Source of the DNA: Flavobacteriaceae bacterium
Lineage (GTDB): Bacteria; Bacteroidota; Bacteroidia; Flavobacteriales; Flavobacteriaceae
Reading direction: 5' to 3'
DNA length: 34,966 bases
Assembly (NCBI GenBank): GCA_030828565.1
Contig: JAURCF010000012.1
Location: 1-34,966, forward strand
The notes beneath the pieces are model-generated. The model saw only the letters and a program-made list of their open reading frames with translations, had not been told where the DNA came from and did not search any database. This document shows positions 15,788 through 23,719 of this stretch, in pieces. Made by a program: the position numbers and the translations under genes. How positions within the stretch are numbered: the first letter of the stretch is position 1; each line of letters begins with the position of its first letter.

Positions 15788-17584
15788 ATGAATAACGATG
15801 CCTTAAAACTTCAAGTTAAAACGCTTCCCAACGAGCCAGGAGTCTATCAATATTACAATGATGAGGGCTCCATTATTTATGTAGGGAAAGCCAAAAATTT
15901 GCGCAAACGTGTGGCTTCTTATTTTCAAAAAAACATTCCTTCTAAAAAAACCCGTAATCTGGTTAGCAACATCCATACGATCAAACACGTAGTAGTTGCA
16001 ACAGAATCGGATGCTCTTCTACTCGAAAACACCTTAATCAAAGAGCACCAGCCCAAATACAATATCTTATTGCGAGATGACAAAACCTACCCCTGGATTT
16101 GTATTAAAAAAGAACGCTTTTCGAGAGTGTTTGTCACTCGTAAACTTATCAAGGATGGCTCCGAATATTTTGGTCCATTTACAAATTTCAAAACGGTGCG
16201 CATGTTGATGGATCTTATTTCAGAATTGTATCCTTTGCGAGCCTGTCATTACGATCTGAGTCCAGACAAAATAGAAAACAACAAATACAAAGTCTGTTTG
16301 GAATACCACATCGGCAACTGTCTTGGCGGTTGTATAGGCAATCAGTCGGCAGAAGATTACCAACAACAAATCAATCATATTAGAGAACTGCTTCGTGGAA
16401 ATTTTAAAAATGCTAAACAAGATTTTAAACAAAAAATGCAGCATTTTTCGGAACAACTGCATTTTGAAAACGCACAAAAAATAAAAGAAAAAATAACACT
16501 TTTGGATCAATACCAGCACAAATCAACAGTGGTCAATGCAACGATCAACAACGTGGATGTGTTTTCGATTGTTTCTGACCAAACCACGGCTTATGTGAAC
16601 TTTCTTCAGGTCGCATTTGGGTCTATTGTGCGATTTCACACGCTGGAAATACGAAAAAAAATGGATGAATCAGACGAAGCTATTCTGGGGTTGGCAGCTG
16701 TAGAATTGCGACAGCGTTTTAACTCAGATTCCCAAGAAGTCTTAGCGCCGTTCAAGGTAGATTTGGGTTCGGCTATTAAAGTTATTATCCCTAAAATTGG
16801 TGATAAAAAACAACTACTTGATCTATCGATACGCAATGCAAAAATGGCGCGTTTGGAACAGCTCAAACAAATGAAAATTACAGATCCCAACCGTCATTCC
16901 GAACGAATTATGGCACAAATGCAAAAGGACTTGCGTCTTTCAGACCCGCCACATCATATAGAATGTTTTGACAATTCCAACATTCAAGGAACCCACCCGG
17001 TAGCTGCCTGCGTAGTTTTTAAAGACGGAAAACCTGAAAAAAAATCCTACCGACACTATCACATAAAAACAGTTGAAGGTCCGGATGACTTTGCTTCTAT
17101 GGAAGAGGTTGTTTTTCGACGCTATAAAAGGCTTTTAAATGAAGATGCATCATTGCCCCAATTGATTGTAGTTGATGGCGGAAAAGGGCAGTTGTCTTCT
17201 GCTCTCAAAAGCTTGGAAGTATTGGGTCTTCGAGGCAAAATTGCTATTATTGGTATTGCCAAACGTTTGGAAGAACTGTATTATCCTGATGATCCTGTTC
17301 CGTTGTATTTGGATAAAAAATCGGAAACCCTAAAAATTATTCAACAGCTCCGAAACGAAGCCCATCGATTTGGAATTGCATTGCATCGAAACAAAAGAAG
17401 TCAGTCGGCATTGAACTCTTCCCTAGAAAAAATTGAAGGAATTGGAGAAAAAACCATAATTTCACTTCTGAAAAGTTTTAAATCTGTAAAGCGTATCCAA
17501 TCTGCTTCTTTTGATGAATTAGAAAAACACATTGGAAGCCACAAAGCACAGATTTTAATCAATCATTTTAAATCCAACTCTTAA
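15788..17584 (+). CDS. uvrC: Excinuclease ABC subunit C
   Basis: A 598-residue nucleotide-excision-repair nuclease that makes both incisions around a UvrB-marked lesion. Domains in order: GIY-YIG nuclease at about 12-95 (PGVYQYYNDEGSIIYVGKAK, LRKRVASYF); a cysteine cluster at about 155-182 (RACHYDLS, CLEYHIGNCLGGCIG) matching the four cysteines that hold an iron-sulfur cluster in UvrC; a UvrB-interacting UVR motif at about 200-240; the RNase H-like second nuclease with IECFDNSNIQGTHPVA and the conserved IVVDGGKGQLSSAL; and helix-hairpin-helix repeats at the end (LEKIEGIGEKTIISLLKSF). Length is normal. It starts 46 nt from the divergent cyclo-ligase start and is followed after 2 nt by the patatin gene, so the two are probably co-transcribed. 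Confidence 0.97.
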   Translation: MNNDALKLQVKTLPNEPGVYQYYNDEGSIIYVGKAKNLRKRVASYFQKNIPSKKTRNLVSNIHTIKHVVVATESDALLLENTLIKEHQPKYNILLRDDKTYPWICIKKERFSRVFVTRKLIKDGSEYFGPFTNFKTVRMLMDLISELYPLRACHYDLSPDKIENNKYKVCLEYHIGNCLGGCIGNQSAEDYQQQINHIRELLRGNFKNAKQDFKQKMQHFSEQLHFENAQKIKEKITLLDQYQHKSTVVNATINNVDVFSIVSDQTTAYVNFLQVAFGSIVRFHTLEIRKKMDESDEAILGLAAVELRQRFNSDSQEVLAPFKVDLGSAIKVIIPKIGDKKQLLDLSIRNAKMARLEQLKQMKITDPNRHSERIMAQMQKDLRLSDPPHHIECFDNSNIQGTHPVAACVVFKDGKPEKKSYRHYHIKTVEGPDDFASMEEVVFRRYKRLLNEDASLPQLIVVDGGKGQLSSALKSLEVLGLRGKIAIIGIAKRLEELYYPDDPVPLYLDKKSETLKIIQQLRNEAHRFGIALHRNKRSQSALNSSLEKIEGIGEKTIISLLKSFKSVKRIQSASFDELEKHIGSHKAQILINHFKSNS

Positions 17585-17586
17585 TA

Positions 17587-19812
17587 ATGCAGCGATTATA
17601 TTTTCTTCTCGTTTTTTGTTTTTCGCTATCTCTTTGGGCGCAAGAGCAAAAAGATGATGATCTGAAAATAGGCGTTTTATTGAGCGGTGGAGGTGCAAGA
17701 GGATTGGCTCATATCGGAGTGCTAAAGGAAATTGAAAAAGCAGGTATCAAAATTGATTATATAGCAGGAACAAGTATGGGAGCTGTTATTGGAGGACTCT
17801 ATGCTTCGGGTTATTCCGCCGATCAAATTGAAGAGATTGTTTTAGCTTTTGACTTAAACGATTTGATTACAGATAATTTTCCGAGGAGAAGCAAATCTTT
17901 TTACGAAAAAGAAGCCGCTGAACGCTATGTGCTAACCATTCCTTTTGACAAGTTTAAATTTCAGTTTCCGTCTTCAATATCCAAAGGTGTCAATCTATAC
18001 GACGAGTTTGTCCAAAAACTCGCACATGTTCAATCGGTTACTGATTTTAGTCAATTACCGACTCCTTTTTTTTGTATGGCTACCGATATTGAAACCGGTG
18101 AATCTGTATTACTGGAAAACGGATTTTTACCGCTTGCTTTGAATGCTAGTAGTGCCCTTCCCACATTGTTTGATCCTATTGAAATTGATGGAAAACTTTA
18201 TGTAGATGGAGGTGTAACCAACAATTATCCCATTGACGAATTAAAAGCTAAGGGAGTTGATTACGTTATTGGAGTGGATGTCCAATCAACGCTTTCAGAT
18301 CGATCAAAACTCATTAGTGCAGCCAATATTTTGTTGCAAATCAATCAAATTTCTATCACCAATGATATCGAACGAAAACGAATAAAAACAGATTTGTACA
18401 TTCAACCTGCATTAAACGACTACAGTATCATTTCGTTCAGTGAAGCCAAAAATATTATTGACGCTGGTAAAATTACTGCCAAAACATTTGCTCCCATTTT
18501 AAAAACACTTGCTGCTAGTCAAAATGCCAAAGCAACTCCAAGAAAACATATCCCGGCAGCTACAGAAATTGCGTTGTCAAGCATTGATTTTATGGGAGAT
18601 TCTAAATACGGACGGAACTATCTTAATGGTAAACTGCGTTTGAAAACACCTGAGGTATATACTTATGAAAAAATTCAAGACGGAATCAATAATATTGCCG
18701 CTACCAAAAACTTCAGACAGTTTCGATATACTTTTGAAAAAGACACTGAAGATTTTTATAAAATGACTCTAAATCTAGAAGATCAACCCTTTGATACAAC
18801 TATTGGAGTCGGTATTCATTACGACGATCTATACAAAAGTGCTGCGCTAATTAACATTTCACAAAAACAAATGCTTTTTCAAAACGACTTGGCTTCCTTT
18901 GACTTTATTTTAGGGGATAATTTGCGATATAAATTCAATTATTATATCGACAAAGGGTTTTATTGGAGTATTGGAGTTGAATCAGAATTTAATCAATTTA
19001 GTGCCGACTTAGACAAAAAAGCCTCTTTGATTGAGAGTCAAGATGGCCTTGATTTTCAATCCTCACGGTTTTTTATCTCTGATTTATCCAATCGTTTTTT
19101 TGTAGAAACCTTGTTTAGGGAAGAATTTGTTTTTCGATTGGGAGTTGAACATAAAAAAATATTGATGCGTTCTTCAACTGCATTCAACAGTTCTGAACCC
19201 TATCATTACTTGGATGACAGTCACTATTATAGCGCATATGGGGTATTAAAATTGGATACCCGCGACGATCTTCATTATCCTACAAGCGGCGTTTTCTTTC
19301 GAGGCGATTTTAATCTGTCTTTTGACAGTTCATCAAATCGTTTTGAAGAAAATCACAAGGTTTTTTCCATTGCAAAAGCAATGATGGGTTATACTGTGTC
19401 CATTGGCGAACGCTACTCCTTTAGTCTTACTGCTAGTGGAGGATTTACGATAGATTCGCCCGCTAGAAAGAGTTTTAATTTTATGCTAGGAGGATATGGA
19501 AATCAATTTATAAACAACATTCAACCCTTTTTGGGATATCTGCCGCTTCATACAAACAGCAACAGCTATTTGAAAAGTAGTTTTTTGGTTGATTATAAAA
19601 TTGGGAAAAGTCAGCATTTAAAATTAACTGCAAATATCGCCACAACGGGAAACAATGTGTTTCAATCCGACGAATGGAGAACCATACAACATACGGGGTA
19701 CGCTCTTGGATATGGAATCGATTCATTTTTGGGGCCTCTGGAGTTAACGTATTCTTTTTCTCCTGAAATCGAAAAAGGGATTTGGTACATTAATTTGGGT
19801 TGGTGGTTCTAA
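17587..19812 (+). CDS. Patatin-like phospholipase fused to a POTRA/beta-barrel (PlpD-like, type Vd)
   Basis: The protein has 741 residues and a signal peptide (MQRLYFLLVFCFSLSLWAQ). Residues about 25-230 are a patatin lipase: oxyanion loop GGGARGLAHIGVL, nucleophile S63 in GTSMGAVIGGLYASG, and catalytic D207 in YVDGGVTNNYPI, so the Ser-Asp dyad is intact. Residues about 315-400 look like a POTRA domain (LSSIDFMGDSKYG, YEKIQDGINNIAATKNFR). From about 400 to the end is a bacterial surface antigen/Omp85-like barrel (LDTRDDLHYPTSGVFFRGDF, then strands ending NLGWWF with terminal Phe). This order equals Pseudomonas PlpD and Fusobacterium FplA, in which the barrel holds the lipase at the outer membrane. 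Predicted activity is phospholipase A; whether the passenger faces the outside or the periplasm here is unknown. It follows uvrC by 2 nt. Confidence 0.9.
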   Translation: MQRLYFLLVFCFSLSLWAQEQKDDDLKIGVLLSGGGARGLAHIGVLKEIEKAGIKIDYIAGTSMGAVIGGLYASGYSADQIEEIVLAFDLNDLITDNFPRRSKSFYEKEAAERYVLTIPFDKFKFQFPSSISKGVNLYDEFVQKLAHVQSVTDFSQLPTPFFCMATDIETGESVLLENGFLPLALNASSALPTLFDPIEIDGKLYVDGGVTNNYPIDELKAKGVDYVIGVDVQSTLSDRSKLISAANILLQINQISITNDIERKRIKTDLYIQPALNDYSIISFSEAKNIIDAGKITAKTFAPILKTLAASQNAKATPRKHIPAATEIALSSIDFMGDSKYGRNYLNGKLRLKTPEVYTYEKIQDGINNIAATKNFRQFRYTFEKDTEDFYKMTLNLEDQPFDTTIGVGIHYDDLYKSAALINISQKQMLFQNDLASFDFILGDNLRYKFNYYIDKGFYWSIGVESEFNQFSADLDKKASLIESQDGLDFQSSRFFISDLSNRFFVETLFREEFVFRLGVEHKKILMRSSTAFNSSEPYHYLDDSHYYSAYGVLKLDTRDDLHYPTSGVFFRGDFNLSFDSSSNRFEENHKVFSIAKAMMGYTVSIGERYSFSLTASGGFTIDSPARKSFNFMLGGYGNQFINNIQPFLGYLPLHTNSNSYLKSSFLVDYKIGKSQHLKLTANIATTGNNVFQSDEWRTIQHTGYALGYGIDSFLGPLELTYSFSPEIEKGIWYINLGWWF

Positions 19813-19887
19813 TAGCAACGTAAAAGATTTATGTTGTTGGAACGATATTTGTCTTACAAAAAATAAGTCAGTTGAAAATCTATTTAG

Positions 19888-19895
19888 TATTTTTG
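19888..19895 (+). promoter_or_regulatory. -7 box very close to the DUF3108 gene start
   Basis: TATTTTTG matches TAnnTTTG exactly but ends only 8 nt before the ATG at 19904, so a transcript from it would have almost no leader. A one-mismatch alternative, GATATTTG at 19844-19851, would give a conventional leader. AAGGA at 19898-19902 is a Shine-Dalgarno-like sequence almost touching the ATG. Confidence 0.4.
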
Positions 19896-19903
19896 TTAAG
19901 GAT

Positions 19904-20734
19904 ATGAATTATTGTATAAATGTTTTTATGTGGTTGCTATTGTTTGGCGTTCTAGCCTATGGACAACCCAAAGATGTTGTAAAGGAGACCCCTGAAATTT
20001 TTCTTATCGAAGAATCAAACGATGCTTTTGCTGGTGGAGAATGGTTTCAGTTTCGAATTCATTACGGTTTTATCAACGCCAGCTATGCCTCTCTCTCATT
20101 AGAAGAAAAAGAATATAACGGAGAACCTGTTTTTCATGCAATTGGAATTGGAAGAACGGTGGGGTTTGCTAGGTGGTTTTTTAAGGTAGAAGATCGGTAC
20201 GAAAGTTTTTTTAAAAAAGATGTCATAAGCCCGGTTCATTTTATTCGCGATATTGATGAAGGTGGTTATACTAAAGATGTTACGATTGATTTTGACGAAT
20301 CCAATCAAACAGCCAACGTTCACGATAAAAAAAGAAATACGCGTGCTAGCTTTAATACAAAACCCAATGTCCAAGATTTAATTTCAGCCTTTTATTACCT
20401 AAGAAATCATTTTGATACAACAGGCATAAAAGAGGGAGAGTTTGTATCGATTAACATGTTTTTTGATAACGAAAACTTCAAATTCAAACTTAAATTTTTA
20501 GGCCATGAAACCATCAATAGCAAGTTTGGAAAAATAAAATGTCTCAAATTACGCCCTTACGTCCAATCGGGTAGAGTATTTAGAGAAAGTGAGAGCCTTA
20601 CTCTGTGGGTAAGTAACGATAAAAACAAATTGCCTGTAAAAGTGAGGGCCGATTTGGCTGTCGGATCTATAGATGCCGACTTAAACGCTTTTAAAGGCTT
20701 AAAACACTCGTTTAGAATTGAAATTGATGAATAA
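19904..20734 (+). CDS. DUF3108-family envelope protein
   Basis: This 276-residue protein has a signal peptide (MNYCINVFMWLLLFGVLAYGQ) and then a beta-rich body typical of DUF3108. The segments are: AGGEWFQFRIHYGFINAS near the N-terminus, FHAIGIGRTVGFARWFFKVEDRYESFF, a DVTIDFDESNQTANVHDKKRN strand, FYYLRNH, FDNENFKFKLKFLGHETI, and the closing LWVSNDKNKLPVKVRADLAVGSI. DUF3108 proteins resemble lipid- or lipoprotein-binding LolA/LolB-like beta structures, but no function has been fixed, so none is assigned. It is exported, with no lipobox. Its stop codon overlaps the start of the M23 lipoprotein gene by 8 nt (ATGAATAA shared), and pgi follows closely, so the three form a probable operon. The pairing with a cell-wall peptidase hints at an envelope role. 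Confidence 0.82.
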   Translation: MNYCINVFMWLLLFGVLAYGQPKDVVKETPEIFLIEESNDAFAGGEWFQFRIHYGFINASYASLSLEEKEYNGEPVFHAIGIGRTVGFARWFFKVEDRYESFFKKDVISPVHFIRDIDEGGYTKDVTIDFDESNQTANVHDKKRNTRASFNTKPNVQDLISAFYYLRNHFDTTGIKEGEFVSINMFFDNENFKFKLKFLGHETINSKFGKIKCLKLRPYVQSGRVFRESESLTLWVSNDKNKLPVKVRADLAVGSIDADLNAFKGLKHSFRIEIDE

Positions 20735-21995
20735 AAAATGGGTTTTTTTTCCAATTCTTATATTGGGTTTCATAGTTAGTTTGAGCTCTTGCGGAAGCAA
20801 CGAATCAAAACCCGAAGAGAAGACACTGCAAAAGCCGAAAATCATAAAAGAATTTGGGTTTACCCTAAACGATTATGAAGTAGTTCGTGACACGGTTCAA
20901 AGAGGAGATACTTTTGGAACATTGCTCGAAAAAAACAATCTCTACTACCCCCTAATTTTTGAAATAGCCACTGCTGCCAAAAAGGCATTCAATATTCGCA
21001 AAATTCAAGTTGGCAAACAGCTTACCATTCTAAGGTCGCCAGATTCTACAAAAACGCCCAAAGCCATTATTTATCAACCCAACACTGTCGAATATTTAGT
21101 AATTCATTTGGAAGATTCTATTTGGGCAGAAAAAAAACAAAAATCCGTGAGGCTTGTCGAATTTGAAGCCGAAGGAATTATCAACAGCTCCCTTTCTCAA
21201 ACCCTCGATGAACAAGGACTGAGCCAGTTAATTTCGCTCGATTTGTCTGATATCTACGCGTGGTCTATCGACTTTTTTAGACTCGAAAAAGGAGATCGTT
21301 TCAAAATTATTTATACTCAAAAATATGTAGATGATTCCATATTTGTTGGATATAACCGAATTCATGCCGCTTATTTTGAGCACCGAAATACGCCTTACTA
21401 TGCTATTGAGTTTGAGTCAAATCCTGAAAAAGGAATTACAGAGTATTTTGATGAAGAGGGGAAAAATTTAAGACGTGCTTTTTTACAAGCTCCCGTTCAA
21501 TTCAGTCGAATTTCCTCTCGATATAACAAGCGAAGAAAAATTGCCTACTACGGCAGGGTACGCCCTCATTATGGAACCGATTTTGCAGCCCCTGTAGGAA
21601 CCCCCATTCGAACAACAGCAAACGGAACAGTCGTTAAATCAGGATATACACGTGGAAACGGAAATTATGTGACCGTAAAGCACAACGCAACCTACAGCAC
21701 TCAGTATTTGCATATGAAAAAAAGAAAAGTTCGTTTGGGTGATTATGTTAGTCAAGGCGATATTATTGGAACTGTTGGAATGACTGGAAACACTTCTGGA
21801 CCTCATGTGTGTTACCGTTTTTGGAAAAATGGAAAACAAGTCGATCCTTTTCGACAAAAATTGCCTGAAGCCAAACCCATATCTTCTAATCTTAAGGAGA
21901 AATACTTTACCTATATGAAACCCTATAAAGAGGCTTTGGACTGTATTGAGTTTCAATATCCAATAATGTATGATACCTTTGCGGTCAATAATTAA
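20727..21995 (+). CDS. M23 (LytM-type) peptidoglycan metallopeptidase lipoprotein
   Basis: This is a lipoprotein of 422 residues from the ATG at 20727; an ATG at 20718 would add three residues before the signal. The signal peptide ends in the lipobox LSSC, with C22 as the lipidated residue. Residues about 50-260 contain a LysM-like or OapA-like region (VVRDTVQRGDTFGTLLEK, then IRKIQVGKQLTIL) and linker strands. The catalytic LytM domain is at about 270-375: H281 and D285 in HYGTDFAAPVGTPI, H329 in QYLHM, and the final motif GPHVCYRFWKNGKQVDPF. The usual last motif is HxH; here it is H360-V-C362, so the zinc ligand position is a cysteine. The enzyme should cleave peptide cross-links in the wall, anchored to a membrane facing the periplasm. 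Its start overlaps the DUF3108 stop, and pgi starts 9 nt after it. Confidence 0.9.
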   Translation: MNKKWVFFPILILGFIVSLSSCGSNESKPEEKTLQKPKIIKEFGFTLNDYEVVRDTVQRGDTFGTLLEKNNLYYPLIFEIATAAKKAFNIRKIQVGKQLTILRSPDSTKTPKAIIYQPNTVEYLVIHLEDSIWAEKKQKSVRLVEFEAEGIINSSLSQTLDEQGLSQLISLDLSDIYAWSIDFFRLEKGDRFKIIYTQKYVDDSIFVGYNRIHAAYFEHRNTPYYAIEFESNPEKGITEYFDEEGKNLRRAFLQAPVQFSRISSRYNKRRKIAYYGRVRPHYGTDFAAPVGTPIRTTANGTVVKSGYTRGNGNYVTVKHNATYSTQYLHMKKRKVRLGDYVSQGDIIGTVGMTGNTSGPHVCYRFWKNGKQVDPFRQKLPEAKPISSNLKEKYFTYMKPYKEALDCIEFQYPIMYDTFAVNN

Positions 21996-22004
21996 AAATC
22001 AATA

Positions 22005-23645
22005 ATGGCATTACCAAATGTAAATCCCACAACCACCAAGGCTTGGAAAGCTTTACAACAGCATTTTTCAGAAATAAAATCGGTTCATATGACTGATTTG
22101 TTTGAAAAAAATCCAGGAAGAGCTGACCAATTCAGTTTAAGGTGGAATGATTTTTATGTAGATTATTCCAAAAACAGAATCAACAATACCACCTTTAATT
22201 TGTTAATGGAACTTACCAAAGAATGTCTACTGGAAGAAGCTATAAAAAAATATTTTGAAGGAGACGCCATCAATGCAACCGAAGGTCGGGCGGTACTTCA
22301 TACAGCCCTCCGGGAATCCAAAAGCAGCGCTATTGTTGTGGAAGGTAAAAATGTAGTCCCAGATGTTTATGCTGTAAAAGCAGCGATGAGATCATTTAGC
22401 GAAGGTATTATTTCGGGAGCAACCAAAGGGCACACAGGCAAAGCATTTACGGATGTTGTCAATATTGGAATTGGCGGCTCTGACCTAGGTCCTGCCATGG
22501 TTACGGAAGCCCTTGCCTACTATAAAAATCACTTAAATGTTCATTTTGTGTCCAATGTAGATGGAGACCATGTTCATGAAGTATTAAAAAAAATAAATCC
22601 AGAAACTACACTTTTTGTTGTTGTTTCTAAAACTTTTACAACCCAAGAAACACTATCCAATGCTACAACCATCAAAAAATGGTTGGTTAATCAATTGGGA
22701 AATGAGGCAGTAGCATCGCATTTCGCAGCGGTTTCTACCAATTTACCCAACATTGAAGCCTTTGGCATTCATTTAGACAATGTATTTCCAATGAATGACT
22801 GGGTGGGAGGACGATTTTCATTGTGGAGTGCCGTTGGACTTTCTATTTGCTTATCGGTAGGGCCCGACAATTTTGAAGCATTACTAGAAGGTGCCCACCA
22901 AATGGACCTTCACTTTAAAAACAGCCCTTTCGAAGAAAATATACCTGTAATTTTGGCAATGATCAGTATTTGGTATAACAATTTTTTTGATGCCGAAAGC
23001 GAAGCTGTTATCCCCTACACGCAATACCTACACCGATTTGCTGCATATCTTCAACAGGGGATTATGGAAAGTAATGGGAAAAGTGTTGACAGAAACGGAA
23101 ACCCAGTAAATTATCAAACAGGAACGTTGATTTGGGGAGAGCCTGGAACCAATTCGCAACACGCTTTTTTTCAATTGATTCACCAAGGAACAAAGCTCAT
23201 CCCTGCCGACTTTATTGGCTACAAAAAATCACTTCACGGAGATATTGATCATCATCAAAAACTCATGGCAAATTTCTTTGCACAAACAGAAGCCTTGATG
23301 ACCGGAAAATCGGAAGATCAGGTTCGAAAAGAACTTACCGATAAATTGTCATCCCAAGAAATCGATGCATTGACTCCTTTCAAAGTTTTTGAAGGTAACA
23401 AACCCACCAACACCCTTTTGATCGATCAACTTACTCCATCGTCTTTAGGCGCTTTGATTGCGCTTTATGAGCATAAGATTTTTGTACAAGGAGTTGTTTG
23501 GAATATCTATAGTTACGACCAGTGGGGCGTCGAATTGGGCAAGCAACTTGCGGCAACAATTCTTTCTGATATTTCTTCTTCTGAAATTCAAAAACACGAC
23601 ACTTCTACCACTACACTTCTAAATGATTTTAAAAAAAGGCAATAG
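22005..23645 (+). CDS. pgi: Glucose-6-phosphate isomerase
   Basis: A 546-residue cytoplasmic enzyme that interconverts glucose 6-phosphate and fructose 6-phosphate. Diagnostic segments: [11 protein letters not shown] near residue 90; [19 protein letters not shown] (sugar-phosphate binding); [18 protein letters not shown] signature 1 [33 protein letters not shown], containing the catalytic histidine region; and signature 2 around [32 protein letters not shown] near the C-terminus. Length is exactly that of the common bacterial/eukaryotic form. It lies 9 nt after the M23 lipoprotein, so it probably shares that transcript. A link between glycolysis and wall synthesis would be speculation. Confidence 0.97.
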   Translation: MALPNVNPTTTKAWKALQQHFSEIKSVHMTDLFEKNPGRADQFSLRWNDFYVDYSKNRINNTTFNLLMELTKECLLEEAIKKYFEGDAINATEGRAVLHTALRESKSSAIVVEGKNVVPDVYAVKAAMRSFSEGIISGATKGHTGKAFTDVVNIGIGGSDLGPAMVTEALAYYKNHLNVHFVSNVDGDHVHEVLKKINPETTLFVVVSKTFTTQETLSNATTIKKWLVNQLGNEAVASHFAAVSTNLPNIEAFGIHLDNVFPMNDWVGGRFSLWSAVGLSICLSVGPDNFEALLEGAHQMDLHFKNSPFEENIPVILAMISIWYNNFFDAESEAVIPYTQYLHRFAAYLQQGIMESNGKSVDRNGNPVNYQTGTLIWGEPGTNSQHAFFQLIHQGTKLIPADFIGYKKSLHGDIDHHQKLMANFFAQTEALMTGKSEDQVRKELTDKLSSQEIDALTPFKVFEGNKPTNTLLIDQLTPSSLGALIALYEHKIFVQGVVWNIYSYDQWGVELGKQLAATILSDISSSEIQKHDTSTTTLLNDFKKRQ

Positions 23646-23707
23646 TTTCGTTTGAAAAAGTAGGCGTTAAATTAATTTCAAGGCTAGTTTTAAAAAAGCG
23701 GATTCAT

Positions 23708-23715
23708 TATCTTTG
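23708..23715 (+). promoter_or_regulatory. -7 box 4 nt upstream of the endonuclease I gene
   Basis: TATCTTTG is an exact TAnnTTTG match ending just 4 nt before the ATG at 23720. If used, the message would be leaderless or nearly so. A TTTT at 23688-23691 lies 16 nt upstream, a poor -33 element. The box lies in the 74 nt gap after pgi, which contains no terminator hairpin. Confidence 0.4.
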
Positions 23716-23719
23716 ATGA

